This document shows, in pieces, positions 10,401-19,043 of a stretch of DNA of 45,697 nt (position 1 is its first letter; each line of letters starts with the position of its first letter). The stretch is from Candidatus Poribacteria bacterium (lineage in GTDB: Bacteria; Poribacteria; WGA-4E; WGA-3G), in contig VXOP01000113.1 of NCBI GenBank assembly GCA_009839975.1, positions 1 through 45,697 on the forward strand. Direction: 5' to 3'. The position numbers were made by a program, and so were the translations under genes. Under the pieces are notes generated by a model that was not told the DNA's origin, searched no databases, and saw only the letters and a list, made by a program, of their open reading frames with translations.

Positions 10401-10571
10401 GATAGCAAGGATGTTGTAAGGTTTGATTCTGTGTTCCCGAATTAAATACCCGATGCGATGTGTGATGACTTTCGTTTTACCGGTACCTGGACCCGCAATA
10501 ACGAGTATCGGTCCGTCTTTATGTATGACTGCTTCAGTCTGTTTTTCATTTAAGCTGTGTAAAATGTTCAT
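7422..10571 (-). CDS. UvrD/PcrA-like helicase with internal DnaQ-like (DEDDh) 3'-5' exonuclease domain
   Basis: Walker A GPGTGKT, VDEYHD, QSIYSWRG, TLHAAKGTEFPVVFIIG, EEERRLFYVGMTRA. Internal exonuclease YDLETTG...GHNVVNYDN...LHSAQED. The ORF extends to 10661 but MNILHSLNEKQTEAV at 10571 looks like the true start. Confidence 0.9.
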   Translation of the reverse strand: MNILHSLNEKQTEAVIHKDGPILVIAGPGTGKTKVITHRIGYLIREHRIKPYNILAITFTNKAAEEMRERVNKEIGEPHGSDIKVSTFHAFCVRVLRKHAQQIGLSENFAIFDQEIQDEILEEVVRELNLNSRIYPSWRLRNIISEGKQLIRDKLKNVSDDLYIDPDVIAEIDDPDAEENIKRAISAYQDKLTEYNALDFDDLLLKTVELFREVSEIQTDYHKNISYILVDEYHDVNSVQYALLQLITAPPNNNLMVVADADQSIYSWRGSNPQYIEHFIEDFSPEVVELDEHYRCSERILRAAEEVIGRNTERQKQHTLKTHRDVGWNIYHYTFSTATEEARYIIEIIRNLIRHRGVSYRDIAIFYRTHKLADVLAEELLRQKIKFQRIRPTNSFDEEISKGIFSYLRFIQWHLPQDLENAINFPEKRIDDLTWVRLKWLAIRKEITLAELLKNIDAYPEDVGPFTRRNIRQFWDRLEALSEEIKEEKIDKIAQKLFATLDSFRSPYRQKELGTIERQPEMQNVSLIQDVLYSALDRDEPIKITANYGVDEYCAASIIHQTLKTYLNKNVEIQLLPKDMDRSKPHLNENGINLLIGDFGELDETSADSRIIIIGTTAAEGISTLQLQSDGIRSIAALRLCQRLLSRFESPNMSDMVIYDLETTGVDTRYANIVEIAAQRLNAVGNGIERYYRLVRPPGGYIPKETTRIHDINEETVKDCPSIEMVLPELCSFIQDRILIGHNVVNYDNPILERVLQEHLNRGLPNPHYDTLVTARRLFPRQRCNIQTLAEKFGIGYNRLHSAQEDVEVNRKIFKELIRIDTQKQQVKSLTEFLPLIGAGILAKTSDIDEVEISHETKAYLNAAKRYAKVNHDVLSVDLPFEQTEKEQVSEFFNLLRESDVPVDKEDSDWIEHKSRFLNFVLNFERVGHGHTLTDFLDYQKLLTSFDELDNKTEQLTLMTLHAAKGTEFPVVFIIGMEDGNFPIGRSSLTLAELEEERRLFYVGMTRAQEQLYLSSTLYRFNDRGQVASMFIHEMPSNYLVKWSSQTHM

Positions 10572-10741
10572 TTCTCGTCTTCTGTTTCTTAAGAAATTAG
10601 TGTGGTGTTTTTCAATAAATTTTTGGAAATAAAAGTGGTTGACGCAAATTCTATAACGCAAAAGAAAGTATATAACAAATTACCCAAAAATACAAGGCCC
10701 AAAAAAATGAGGAATTTGCGTATTTATCAGTACAATTCCTG

Positions 10742-11806
10742 TCAACAATATCTAAGTTCTTCTAATACCACCGTTGCGTAACTGCCAGCAGGTAATGTAA
10801 AAGAGAGACGCACGCCGTTGTCAACTGCCTTTACTTGATGCAGATCCATCTGAATACGCAGCGGTCTACGTGTGCCTGGTAATCGCACACCCGCAACCTT
10901 GCGAAAAGACTCTGGTTTAACTCCCTCTGCTGATAGTAATTCTTGCTCCATTTCCAAAACTTTACCGGTAGGTTGTCGCATTTTATACCCAAAGATAGGG
11001 CCGGAAGGACTAATTTCAAATGCATCAGCCCGTGGTTGTTCAATCTCCGCGTTTTCAACGAGAAAAGGGGCACCATTACGATGCTTGATCGCTATATCAC
11101 CATCCAACAACTGACCTAAATCGGGTAGTCTTTTCTCCAAAATACGATTAAACAGATATGCCTGATATGCTGATAGGTAGAGTCTCCGCTTACGGTGTGG
11201 AATACATGCAACTACTTTTTCAAGTGTATCATGTTTTCTCATACCTTTAATCTGCTTTGCCAAATCAGTGAACTGTGCCGTTTCAGTATCAAGCACATAT
11301 TCTAATGCTCTCTCCCAATCCTTATTTAGTAATGCTTTCCCTATCAGGTGTGAATCCTGTTTATTGCCGAACCGTTGTTCACCATACCGATTTGGTACAC
11401 TTGCTGTTGATAGCTGTACCATTTTTTTCTCAACATCGAGTAAGGTATGCGGGGAAGTATAACGTAATGTTATTTCAAAACGATTGGCTTTCAGATGTCC
11501 TACACGTAATTTATGTGAATGGCGTTCTGCCCATAAAATCTGAATTTGTGGGACCTTTAACTTCAAAATCTGTTCAGGTGGTATTCCTTCAACAGACAGT
11601 ACCTGTGTTGTGATTGCATGTTTATCCTTCAGACCGGCATATCCGATACTTTTATGATTCACATGGAGTTCACGCGCAATTCGATTTATTGCCTCATAAG
11701 TGGTGAGACTGCGTTTCCGAATAGCGAAGAAAGTATGTGTCCCTGATCGTGAAGGTTCATATAGAGGTATTTCTTCAACGATAAAGTCTTCAGGCTCAAA
11801 TCTCAT
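10742..11806 (-). CDS. truD: tRNA pseudouridine(13) synthase TruD
   Basis: MRFEPEDFIVEEIPLYEPSRSGTHTFFAIRKRSLTTYEAINRIARELHV...IGYAGLKDKHAITTQ...NRYGEQRFG is characteristic of TruD. Confidence 0.93.
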   Translation of the reverse strand: MRFEPEDFIVEEIPLYEPSRSGTHTFFAIRKRSLTTYEAINRIARELHVNHKSIGYAGLKDKHAITTQVLSVEGIPPEQILKLKVPQIQILWAERHSHKLRVGHLKANRFEITLRYTSPHTLLDVEKKMVQLSTASVPNRYGEQRFGNKQDSHLIGKALLNKDWERALEYVLDTETAQFTDLAKQIKGMRKHDTLEKVVACIPHRKRRLYLSAYQAYLFNRILEKRLPDLGQLLDGDIAIKHRNGAPFLVENAEIEQPRADAFEISPSGPIFGYKMRQPTGKVLEMEQELLSAEGVKPESFRKVAGVRLPGTRRPLRIQMDLHQVKAVDNGVRLSFTLPAGSYATVVLEELRYC

Positions 11807-11971
11807 CTCATTTCTCTACAAGTTCATAAATATAGCAGTGTTTATGTGTCGAGGTTGTGCCTGCAACGCATTAACTATTACCTTGACATTGGTCTAAGAA
11901 AATGATAAATTATAAGTGTTAATAAAACGCCCTTTGAAGAATAATCGCTTATTTAAATAGGTTCAAAAGAC

Positions 11972-13885
11972 ATGCCAAAAATCAGAATCCTCTCAGCAGA
12001 TGTAGCGAATAAAATAGCTGCAGGTGAAGTTGTTGAACGGCCCGCATCTGTCGTAAAAGAACTCATTGAAAACGCAATAGATGCCGAAAGCACAAGCATC
12101 CGAGTTGAAATCCGTGCAGGGGGTAAAAGTCTTATTCGTGTGTCGGACAACGGAACGGGCATGGAACGTGAAGACGCTCTCCTCGCTTTAGAACGCCACG
12201 CTACCAGCAAAGTCAATAATATAGAAGACCTTGAAAATATTAACACATTCGGTTTCCGCGGTGAGGCGTTAGCAAGTATAGCCTCTGTATCACAATTTGA
12301 ACTCCTAACCCGTACCGTTGATGCGGTTCAAGGCACAAAGATTAGTGTTGATGGCGGTGTGTTCCGTTCTGTTGAGGAGAGTGGGTGTTCCCCCGGTACG
12401 CACATCTCTATCAATAACCTTTTCCACAATGTGCCAGCACGTCTCAAATTCATGAAGACTGAGACAACTGAAATAAACCATATCACGAAACAGGTGACAT
12501 GGGCTGCGTTAGCACACCCAAAAATACATTTCGTCCTCTCTCATAACGGCAGAACCATCTTGGATGTTCGGGCATGCGATTCAAATCTGGAACGGGCCAG
12601 ATTGGTATATGGTAAAGAATTTGCTGATAATCTTATAGAATTCAATGAAGAACTGCCGGATTTCAAACTATCGGGTATGCTCGGAAAACCTGATTTTAAC
12701 AAACCCAACAGAGAATATCAACTCTTTTTCATGAATCAACGTCCGATTCGTAGCAGTATGATCGCTGCAGCACTCAAAGAGGGACTCAGTGCAACAATTC
12801 AGAAGGATCGTCACGCTGTAGCAGTACTCTTTATGACGCTTGAACCCAATACGGTTGATGTGAACGTCCATCCTGCTAAGATAGAGGTGCGGTTCCGAAA
12901 TGAACGCACGATTTTCAGTGGAATTGTGAAGATGATTCGCAACGTCATAAATAAAGAGAAGTTTATACCGAAAATTGAAACTTCTGTAAATAGAACACCT
13001 GAAAGAACCCATACTGAAGATGTCCCGGATGGAATTGCACGTGTTGACACCCATCCGAGAAACAAGGCACATACCATTACACAGCAACCCGCCACACCTC
13101 AAACTTATCCTACAGATAGAAATGTAGAACGCAAGCAGACACCCTTCGGAGAAACAAGGCGCACGAAGAAAACTGAATCTGAACCCATTCACACTGAACC
13201 TAATATTGACGAAGGTAGTAAAACAGATACGGAAGTACCCAGAACCGTGGTGCAACCGTCACAACAGTCCATCCCAGAAGGTGTGAAACTCAAACTCCTT
13301 GATTTTGAGAATGTGGAGTTGAAAACAAATCTTTTCAAAACATATATTGTTGCTGAAGGTGAAGATAAAGTCTTTTTTATTGACCAACATGTCGCTGCAG
13401 AACGGGTGCTGTATGAACGCTTTGTTAACCAACTCAAGTCAAACGGAATCCCTGTACAAGGGTTATTACTCCCTGTTACTGTTGAAGTGACTCCACAACA
13501 GATTGCCGTTTTCAAAGTCCATGGTGAGATATTTGAGAAACTCGGTTTTGAATTGGAAGAATTTGGTGGCAATACGATACTCATCCGTGCCATGCCTGCA
13601 CCGCTACCCACGCGAGCTGCTGCACAGACAGTAACGGATATACTTGACAAACTCCCTGAACAACCGCATGCTGAAGTAGCGTTACCTAAAGCGATAGACG
13701 ATGCGTTGATTACCCTGGCATGCCGTGCTGCTGTAAAAGCAGGCGATACCTTAGATGCTAAAGAGATGATAAACCTTGTTCGTGAACTATCAGAAGCAAA
13801 ACTACCCTTCAACTGTCCGCATTCACGACCAATTATCATTGAAATGGAACGGGATGAATTGGAACGCAGGTTTCATAGACAATAG
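11972..13885 (+). CDS. mutL: DNA mismatch repair protein MutL
   Basis: IRILSADVANKIAAGEVVERPASVVKELIENAIDA...DNGTGM...ATSKV...FGFRGEALASIASV; C-terminal dimerization region. Confidence 0.97.
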   Translation: MPKIRILSADVANKIAAGEVVERPASVVKELIENAIDAESTSIRVEIRAGGKSLIRVSDNGTGMEREDALLALERHATSKVNNIEDLENINTFGFRGEALASIASVSQFELLTRTVDAVQGTKISVDGGVFRSVEESGCSPGTHISINNLFHNVPARLKFMKTETTEINHITKQVTWAALAHPKIHFVLSHNGRTILDVRACDSNLERARLVYGKEFADNLIEFNEELPDFKLSGMLGKPDFNKPNREYQLFFMNQRPIRSSMIAAALKEGLSATIQKDRHAVAVLFMTLEPNTVDVNVHPAKIEVRFRNERTIFSGIVKMIRNVINKEKFIPKIETSVNRTPERTHTEDVPDGIARVDTHPRNKAHTITQQPATPQTYPTDRNVERKQTPFGETRRTKKTESEPIHTEPNIDEGSKTDTEVPRTVVQPSQQSIPEGVKLKLLDFENVELKTNLFKTYIVAEGEDKVFFIDQHVAAERVLYERFVNQLKSNGIPVQGLLLPVTVEVTPQQIAVFKVHGEIFEKLGFELEEFGGNTILIRAMPAPLPTRAAAQTVTDILDKLPEQPHAEVALPKAIDDALITLACRAAVKAGDTLDAKEMINLVRELSEAKLPFNCPHSRPIIIEMERDELERRFHRQ

Positions 13886-13919
13886 ATAGCAGAATCAATC
13901 CTTCGTGGAGGTAACTTCC

Positions 13920-16733
13920 ATGAAAAAAGCACGGCTATCCCTCATAACACTTCTCTTCACATTTCTACTAATCCTACCAAACACATTTGCACAAGATCAT
14001 ACGACTTGGAGTCTGCCAGATGGTGCTGTAGCGCGCCTCGGTAAAGGTGAAATTACAGGAAATATCGCTTTCTCACCTGATGGCAATCGGCTTGCAGTTG
14101 CAAGTGCTATCGGTATCTGGATATATGATGTGCGACCGGGTAAAGAAAAAGAGCTTAATTTACTTCCAGAGAATAAAGGTTGGGTTACATCTGTAGCGTT
14201 TTCTCCAAATGGTAGTATTATTGCGAGTGGATGTACTGATGGAACTGTCAGACTGTGGGACGGAGTCACAGGACACCATAGAACAACACTTGGTGGTGAT
14301 GGCAATGGTGGTATTACTACCGTGGCTTTTTCACCTGATGGGAACACTATTGCTTCTGGTAGTTATGATCATATTATACAGGAATGGGATACACAGACAG
14401 GCCAACTCAAGAATACACTTTATGGACATACGGGTTTTGTTAACTATGTTGTATATTCATCAGATGGAGAGACAATTGCGAGTACAAGTCGGGACAAAAC
14501 TGTGCGGTTGTGGGATGCTCGGACAGGAAAACCCAAAACTACATTTATAGAGAATCAGCGAGAAGCAATCTGCGTGGCGTTTTCACCGGACAGAAAGAGT
14601 GTTACCAGCGTGAATAAATCAGGAAAAGTGCATTCATGGAACACGCGCACTGGAGCACACAAATCTATACGTCTAAGAATGGGATTGGCAATCCCTTCTG
14701 TAGCGTTTTCCACGAATGAAAATCTCGTTGCAAACGGTAAAATCAATGGATACGTTATGCTATGGGACTTATCTACGAGCCAACATATCACCACACTTAG
14801 AGGACATACAAACCGCATCTCTGCAATCACGTTTTCTGCGGATGGGAAGAGAATTGCTACTGCCAGTTATGACGGAACTATAAAGTTATGGAATACACGT
14901 ATAAAGGAAAACATGCGTGTGCTTGAAGGACATAAAGCGGGTGTCTATTCTATCGCATTTTCTCCAGACAATAAAATTATCGCTACAGGAGGCTGGGATG
15001 GAACAGTCCGGTTGTGGGATGTTCACATTGCACAACCACCTGTGATTTCTATACTCAAAGGTTTGCGAAACACAATCACAAGACAGCATAAACTCTCTAA
15101 ACGGCATGGACATACAGAAGCAGTGACCTCTCTGGTTTTCTCGCCTGATGGGAAAACCCTTGCTACCACAAGTGCTGATAGAACAGTACGACTATGGGAC
15201 AGACGCACAAGAAAACATATTATTACGCTTAAAGGACATACATTGGCGGTTCTTGATATGGCATTTTCACCGGATGGTGAAACTTTCGCTACCGTTAGCG
15301 TAGACAAGACTGTACGCTTGTGGGATACCCGTACATATAAACACAAAAAAACGCTCATGGGACATACAAATCCAGTAACAGCCATAGATTATTCTCCAGA
15401 TGGCACAACCATTGCTACAGGAAGCACAGACAATACAATACGGTTATGGGATACACATACTCACCTACACAGAGATACTCTCACCGGACATGTGGATGTG
15501 GTTTCAGATGTAGAATTTTCACCAGATGGAAAAACAATTGCAAGTGCAGACAATACAGTACGATTGTGGGACTCCAAAACCCTTAAACTCAAAAACACGC
15601 TTATTGGACATACAAAGAGTGTCACTGCGTTGGATTTTTCTCCAGATGGAAAGACTATTGTCTCCGCGAGTAGTGACAGAACATTACGATTATGGAATAC
15701 ACGCGCACCGCAACATAATGTTTCCACGCACATTGGACATTTATATGAAATCACTAATGTTGCTTTTTCCCCTGATGGAAAAACAATTGCCACAGATGGC
15801 AGTCCCGCGACGTATAGGTCAGTACGCCTATGGGATATACGTATAGCGCAATACAAAACTCACATACTCAAAGGTCATACGGCAGGAATCAAATCACTGG
15901 CATTTTCGCCGGATGGCAGAACAATAGTCAGTGGAGGCGAAGATGCAACAGTACGTTTATGGGATACTCACACAAGAAAACCCATCGTTGCGTTTAGAGG
16001 ACATACTGATTGGGTCAGTGCTCTTGCTTTTTCACCAGATGGAAATACCATAGCCAGTGCAAGCCATGACAAAACAATTCAATTGTGGAACACAAAGACA
16101 CTTAAACACAAAAACACATTAAGTGGTCATACTGAATGGGTCAGGGCTCTTGCTTTTTCACCAGATGGCAACACAATCGCTACGGGTAGCTGGGACAAGA
16201 CGGTGCGATTGTGGAATAGACATATAGGAGAACACATTACTTCTTTTGCAGGAGATTTTGGCAAGGTTACTGACGTCTGTATTTCTCCTGATGGAAATAC
16301 GATTGCTTTTAGGAGTGAGGAAGGGTTAGTACATTTGTTTGATGTGAACACAAGGAAGCCTCAGATTACGCTGTCTGGAGAGCCATTTAATCTCACTTCA
16401 GTAGCGTATTCTCCAGATGGAAAAACACTCGCAACTGGATGTACAGATGGAATGATACTTTTGTGGGATGCTTTGACAGGAGAGATAAAGATGTCTGATC
16501 CTAAAGGAAATCCATTCGCGGTCGGTTCCCTTACTTTTTCACCTGATGGTTCCATAATTGCCAGTGTGAATTCGGATAAAACCATACGTTTATGGGATGC
16601 ACGCACAGGGAAACATATTACAAAGATTTTGGATGCTAAACAGAGATCCATATCCATAGCGTTTTCATCTAATGGAAATACGCTCGCGAGTAGCAGCGAT
16701 GATGGCACAATACTTCTGTGGAAAATACGTTAG
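13920..16733 (+). CDS. Secreted multi-WD40 beta-propeller protein
   Basis: Signal peptide (MKKARLSLITLLFTFLLILPNTFAQ), leader TTWSLPDGAVARLGKG, then tandem WD40 repeats (SPDGKTIATGSxDxTVRLWD). The ORF call at 13905 uses GTG inside the ribosome-binding site; ATG at 13920 follows GTGGAGG. Confidence 0.92.
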   Translation: MKKARLSLITLLFTFLLILPNTFAQDHTTWSLPDGAVARLGKGEITGNIAFSPDGNRLAVASAIGIWIYDVRPGKEKELNLLPENKGWVTSVAFSPNGSIIASGCTDGTVRLWDGVTGHHRTTLGGDGNGGITTVAFSPDGNTIASGSYDHIIQEWDTQTGQLKNTLYGHTGFVNYVVYSSDGETIASTSRDKTVRLWDARTGKPKTTFIENQREAICVAFSPDRKSVTSVNKSGKVHSWNTRTGAHKSIRLRMGLAIPSVAFSTNENLVANGKINGYVMLWDLSTSQHITTLRGHTNRISAITFSADGKRIATASYDGTIKLWNTRIKENMRVLEGHKAGVYSIAFSPDNKIIATGGWDGTVRLWDVHIAQPPVISILKGLRNTITRQHKLSKRHGHTEAVTSLVFSPDGKTLATTSADRTVRLWDRRTRKHIITLKGHTLAVLDMAFSPDGETFATVSVDKTVRLWDTRTYKHKKTLMGHTNPVTAIDYSPDGTTIATGSTDNTIRLWDTHTHLHRDTLTGHVDVVSDVEFSPDGKTIASADNTVRLWDSKTLKLKNTLIGHTKSVTALDFSPDGKTIVSASSDRTLRLWNTRAPQHNVSTHIGHLYEITNVAFSPDGKTIATDGSPATYRSVRLWDIRIAQYKTHILKGHTAGIKSLAFSPDGRTIVSGGEDATVRLWDTHTRKPIVAFRGHTDWVSALAFSPDGNTIASASHDKTIQLWNTKTLKHKNTLSGHTEWVRALAFSPDGNTIATGSWDKTVRLWNRHIGEHITSFAGDFGKVTDVCISPDGNTIAFRSEEGLVHLFDVNTRKPQITLSGEPFNLTSVAYSPDGKTLATGCTDGMILLWDALTGEIKMSDPKGNPFAVGSLTFSPDGSIIASVNSDKTIRLWDARTGKHITKILDAKQRSISIAFSSNGNTLASSSDDGTILLWKIR

Positions 16734-16780
16734 TTGTAAGTAGAACGAATAAAATCTGCATTTGAAAAGTGGGTATTGAA

Positions 16781-18721
16781 ATGAAAACAGAAAGCCTATC
16801 ACTCATCACCATTTTTTTGTTTTTTCTATTTTTACTAAACACCTTTGCACAAGATTATACGACATGGAGTTTGCCAGATGGTGCTGCGGCACGCCTCGGT
16901 AAAGGTGAGATCACTGGAAATATCGCTTTCTCACCTGATGGCAATCGGTTAGCAGTCGCAAGTTCTATCGGTATCTGGATTTACGATGTGCGGCCGGGTA
17001 AAGAAAAGGAACTCGATCTACTCATAGGACATACAGGAAGTGTCACTGCCATTGCATTTTCTTCTGATGGTAGATTACTTGCAAGCGGAGGTAAAGACGA
17101 AACAATACGATTGTGGGATGGTGTAACGGGAGAACAGAAAAAACAACTCACCGGACACAAATGGGCAATATCTTCATTAGCGTTTTCACCTGATGGCAAG
17201 ACACTCGCATCTGCAATTGGACTTCATGCTGAAAAGATACCCGCAGAGATAGGTATACAGATAGACATTAAATTATGGAACATAGATACAGGTGAAGCCA
17301 CAACTACATTCAGAGGTCACACTAAAGATATTACTTCATTAGCGTTTTCACCTGATGGAAAAACACTCGCAAGTAGTGGTAAGGATAGCAAGGTATTATT
17401 ATGGAATGTTGCAACTGGCAAAAATGCCATGCTACTAACTGAACATGATGGAAATGTTTTCTACGTAGGTTTTTCACATGATGGCAAAACTTTCGCTACA
17501 GGCAGCTGGGACGAGACCGTGAAACTATGGGATGCCAAGACAGGTAGTCTCAAGAATACAATTATTGAGAAAGGGATAGCAGGCGTTTCTTCAGTAGCGT
17601 TTTCACCAAAGGACTCAACTATTGCTGTCGGGGGTTACGATATAATTCGGCTTTGGGACCTACAGACAAAAACCCATATAAGGTCATTCAAGGGACATAG
17701 TAGAAGCATTTCTTCAATTGCATTTTCTCCAGATGGCAACACGCTTGCCACTGTTAGTGATAAGTCTGATGATACAATTATGTTATGGGATTTGCAGGCA
17801 GCGAAACATAGAAAAACAATTAAAGACCATACTTCAGACGTTACGTGTTTAGCATATTCCCCAGATGGCAAAACAATTGCGTCAGGAAGCAAGAATGGTG
17901 ATGGCTATTTATGGGATGCTCAAACAGGAGAACACAAGGCAACACTAAAGGAACATAACGATGTGATACAATTTATAACCTATACATCTGATGGCAGTAC
18001 CATCATTACCGGTGGAGGTGGACGGGATAGGTCAGTCCATCTATGGGAGGGTCGTAAACGTCTATTGCAGACACATACACGAAAACCGAAATCTGCACTT
18101 ACTCTAAATACCAGTGCTACTATTTCTATGACATACTCTCCTGCTGGTAATTTGATTGCAGCTATAGGTAGAGGGAGACGGAATTTGATGTTATTGAATG
18201 CTAAAACTGGACGTGTCGTAGGCGTTCTTGGCGATCCATCACATAGTTCAAGAAGTGTTGTCTTTTCGCCAGATGGAAGTATCCTTGCAGATGCAGATAA
18301 TTCCTTGATAATCCGATTGTGGGATCCTAAAACAAAACAGATCAAAAAAATGCTAAAACTACATGGACGTTTTGAACAAGGAAATACCCACATGGCATTT
18401 TCTCCTGATGGTAAGATTTTAGCCAATACAAGAGAAGAGGATACTGTGCAACTCTGGGATGTTGCTACGGGAAAAGAGATAGCCTTGATGAAAATGCCAG
18501 AATCGGGTGTTACAGAAGTCCAGTTTTCACCCAACGGTGCTCTCATTGCTACGGGTTTTAAGGATGGCACAATGCACATATTTAGCAGACATACAGCGGA
18601 GCACATAGCAGGTTTTAAAGGACATACGGAAGGTATTTCTTCACTCACATTTTCTCCTGGTGGTCGCACGATTGCCAGTGGCAGCTATGATGGAACTATT
18701 CTAATCTGGGAATTGCAGTAG
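16781..18721 (+). CDS. Secreted multi-WD40 beta-propeller protein, paralog
   Basis: Signal peptide MKTESLSLITIFLFFLFLLNTFAQ; leader TTWSLPDGAAARLGKG; tandem WD40 repeats. Confidence 0.9.
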   Translation: MKTESLSLITIFLFFLFLLNTFAQDYTTWSLPDGAAARLGKGEITGNIAFSPDGNRLAVASSIGIWIYDVRPGKEKELDLLIGHTGSVTAIAFSSDGRLLASGGKDETIRLWDGVTGEQKKQLTGHKWAISSLAFSPDGKTLASAIGLHAEKIPAEIGIQIDIKLWNIDTGEATTTFRGHTKDITSLAFSPDGKTLASSGKDSKVLLWNVATGKNAMLLTEHDGNVFYVGFSHDGKTFATGSWDETVKLWDAKTGSLKNTIIEKGIAGVSSVAFSPKDSTIAVGGYDIIRLWDLQTKTHIRSFKGHSRSISSIAFSPDGNTLATVSDKSDDTIMLWDLQAAKHRKTIKDHTSDVTCLAYSPDGKTIASGSKNGDGYLWDAQTGEHKATLKEHNDVIQFITYTSDGSTIITGGGGRDRSVHLWEGRKRLLQTHTRKPKSALTLNTSATISMTYSPAGNLIAAIGRGRRNLMLLNAKTGRVVGVLGDPSHSSRSVVFSPDGSILADADNSLIIRLWDPKTKQIKKMLKLHGRFEQGNTHMAFSPDGKILANTREEDTVQLWDVATGKEIALMKMPESGVTEVQFSPNGALIATGFKDGTMHIFSRHTAEHIAGFKGHTEGISSLTFSPGGRTIASGSYDGTILIWELQ

Positions 18722-18802
18722 TTCCTCTCAAAACGGGTGGTGTAAATATTTTGCCACCATAATTGTCGAATTAAGGAAATACGAGAGCGATAATACCCCA
18801 GG

Positions 18803-18902
18803 CCGGTAGGTGCGATATCCTTATCGCACCGGATCCTCCGCGGAACCTCCCGATAGACCGTATTAGACAAAACCGGTGCGATTAGGAAATCGCACCTACC
18901 GG
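18803..18902. repeat. 100-bp palindromic intergenic element
   Basis: ccggtaggtgcgatatccttatcgcaccgg (18803-18832) inverted against ccggtgcgattaggaaatcgcacctaccgg (18873-18902), 2 mismatches in 30 bp. Confidence 0.8.
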
Positions 18903-19043
18903 GATATGAAGTGTGTAAATATTTTCAAATGTCACTATAAATACAGTTTCAAGTAGAAGAATTATGCGACCGTTTTCTATCCTACTCGCGTCATTATAGT
19001 TGAAACCACATGAATGTAATCTTTTCTTTTATTGAGGTGTCTG

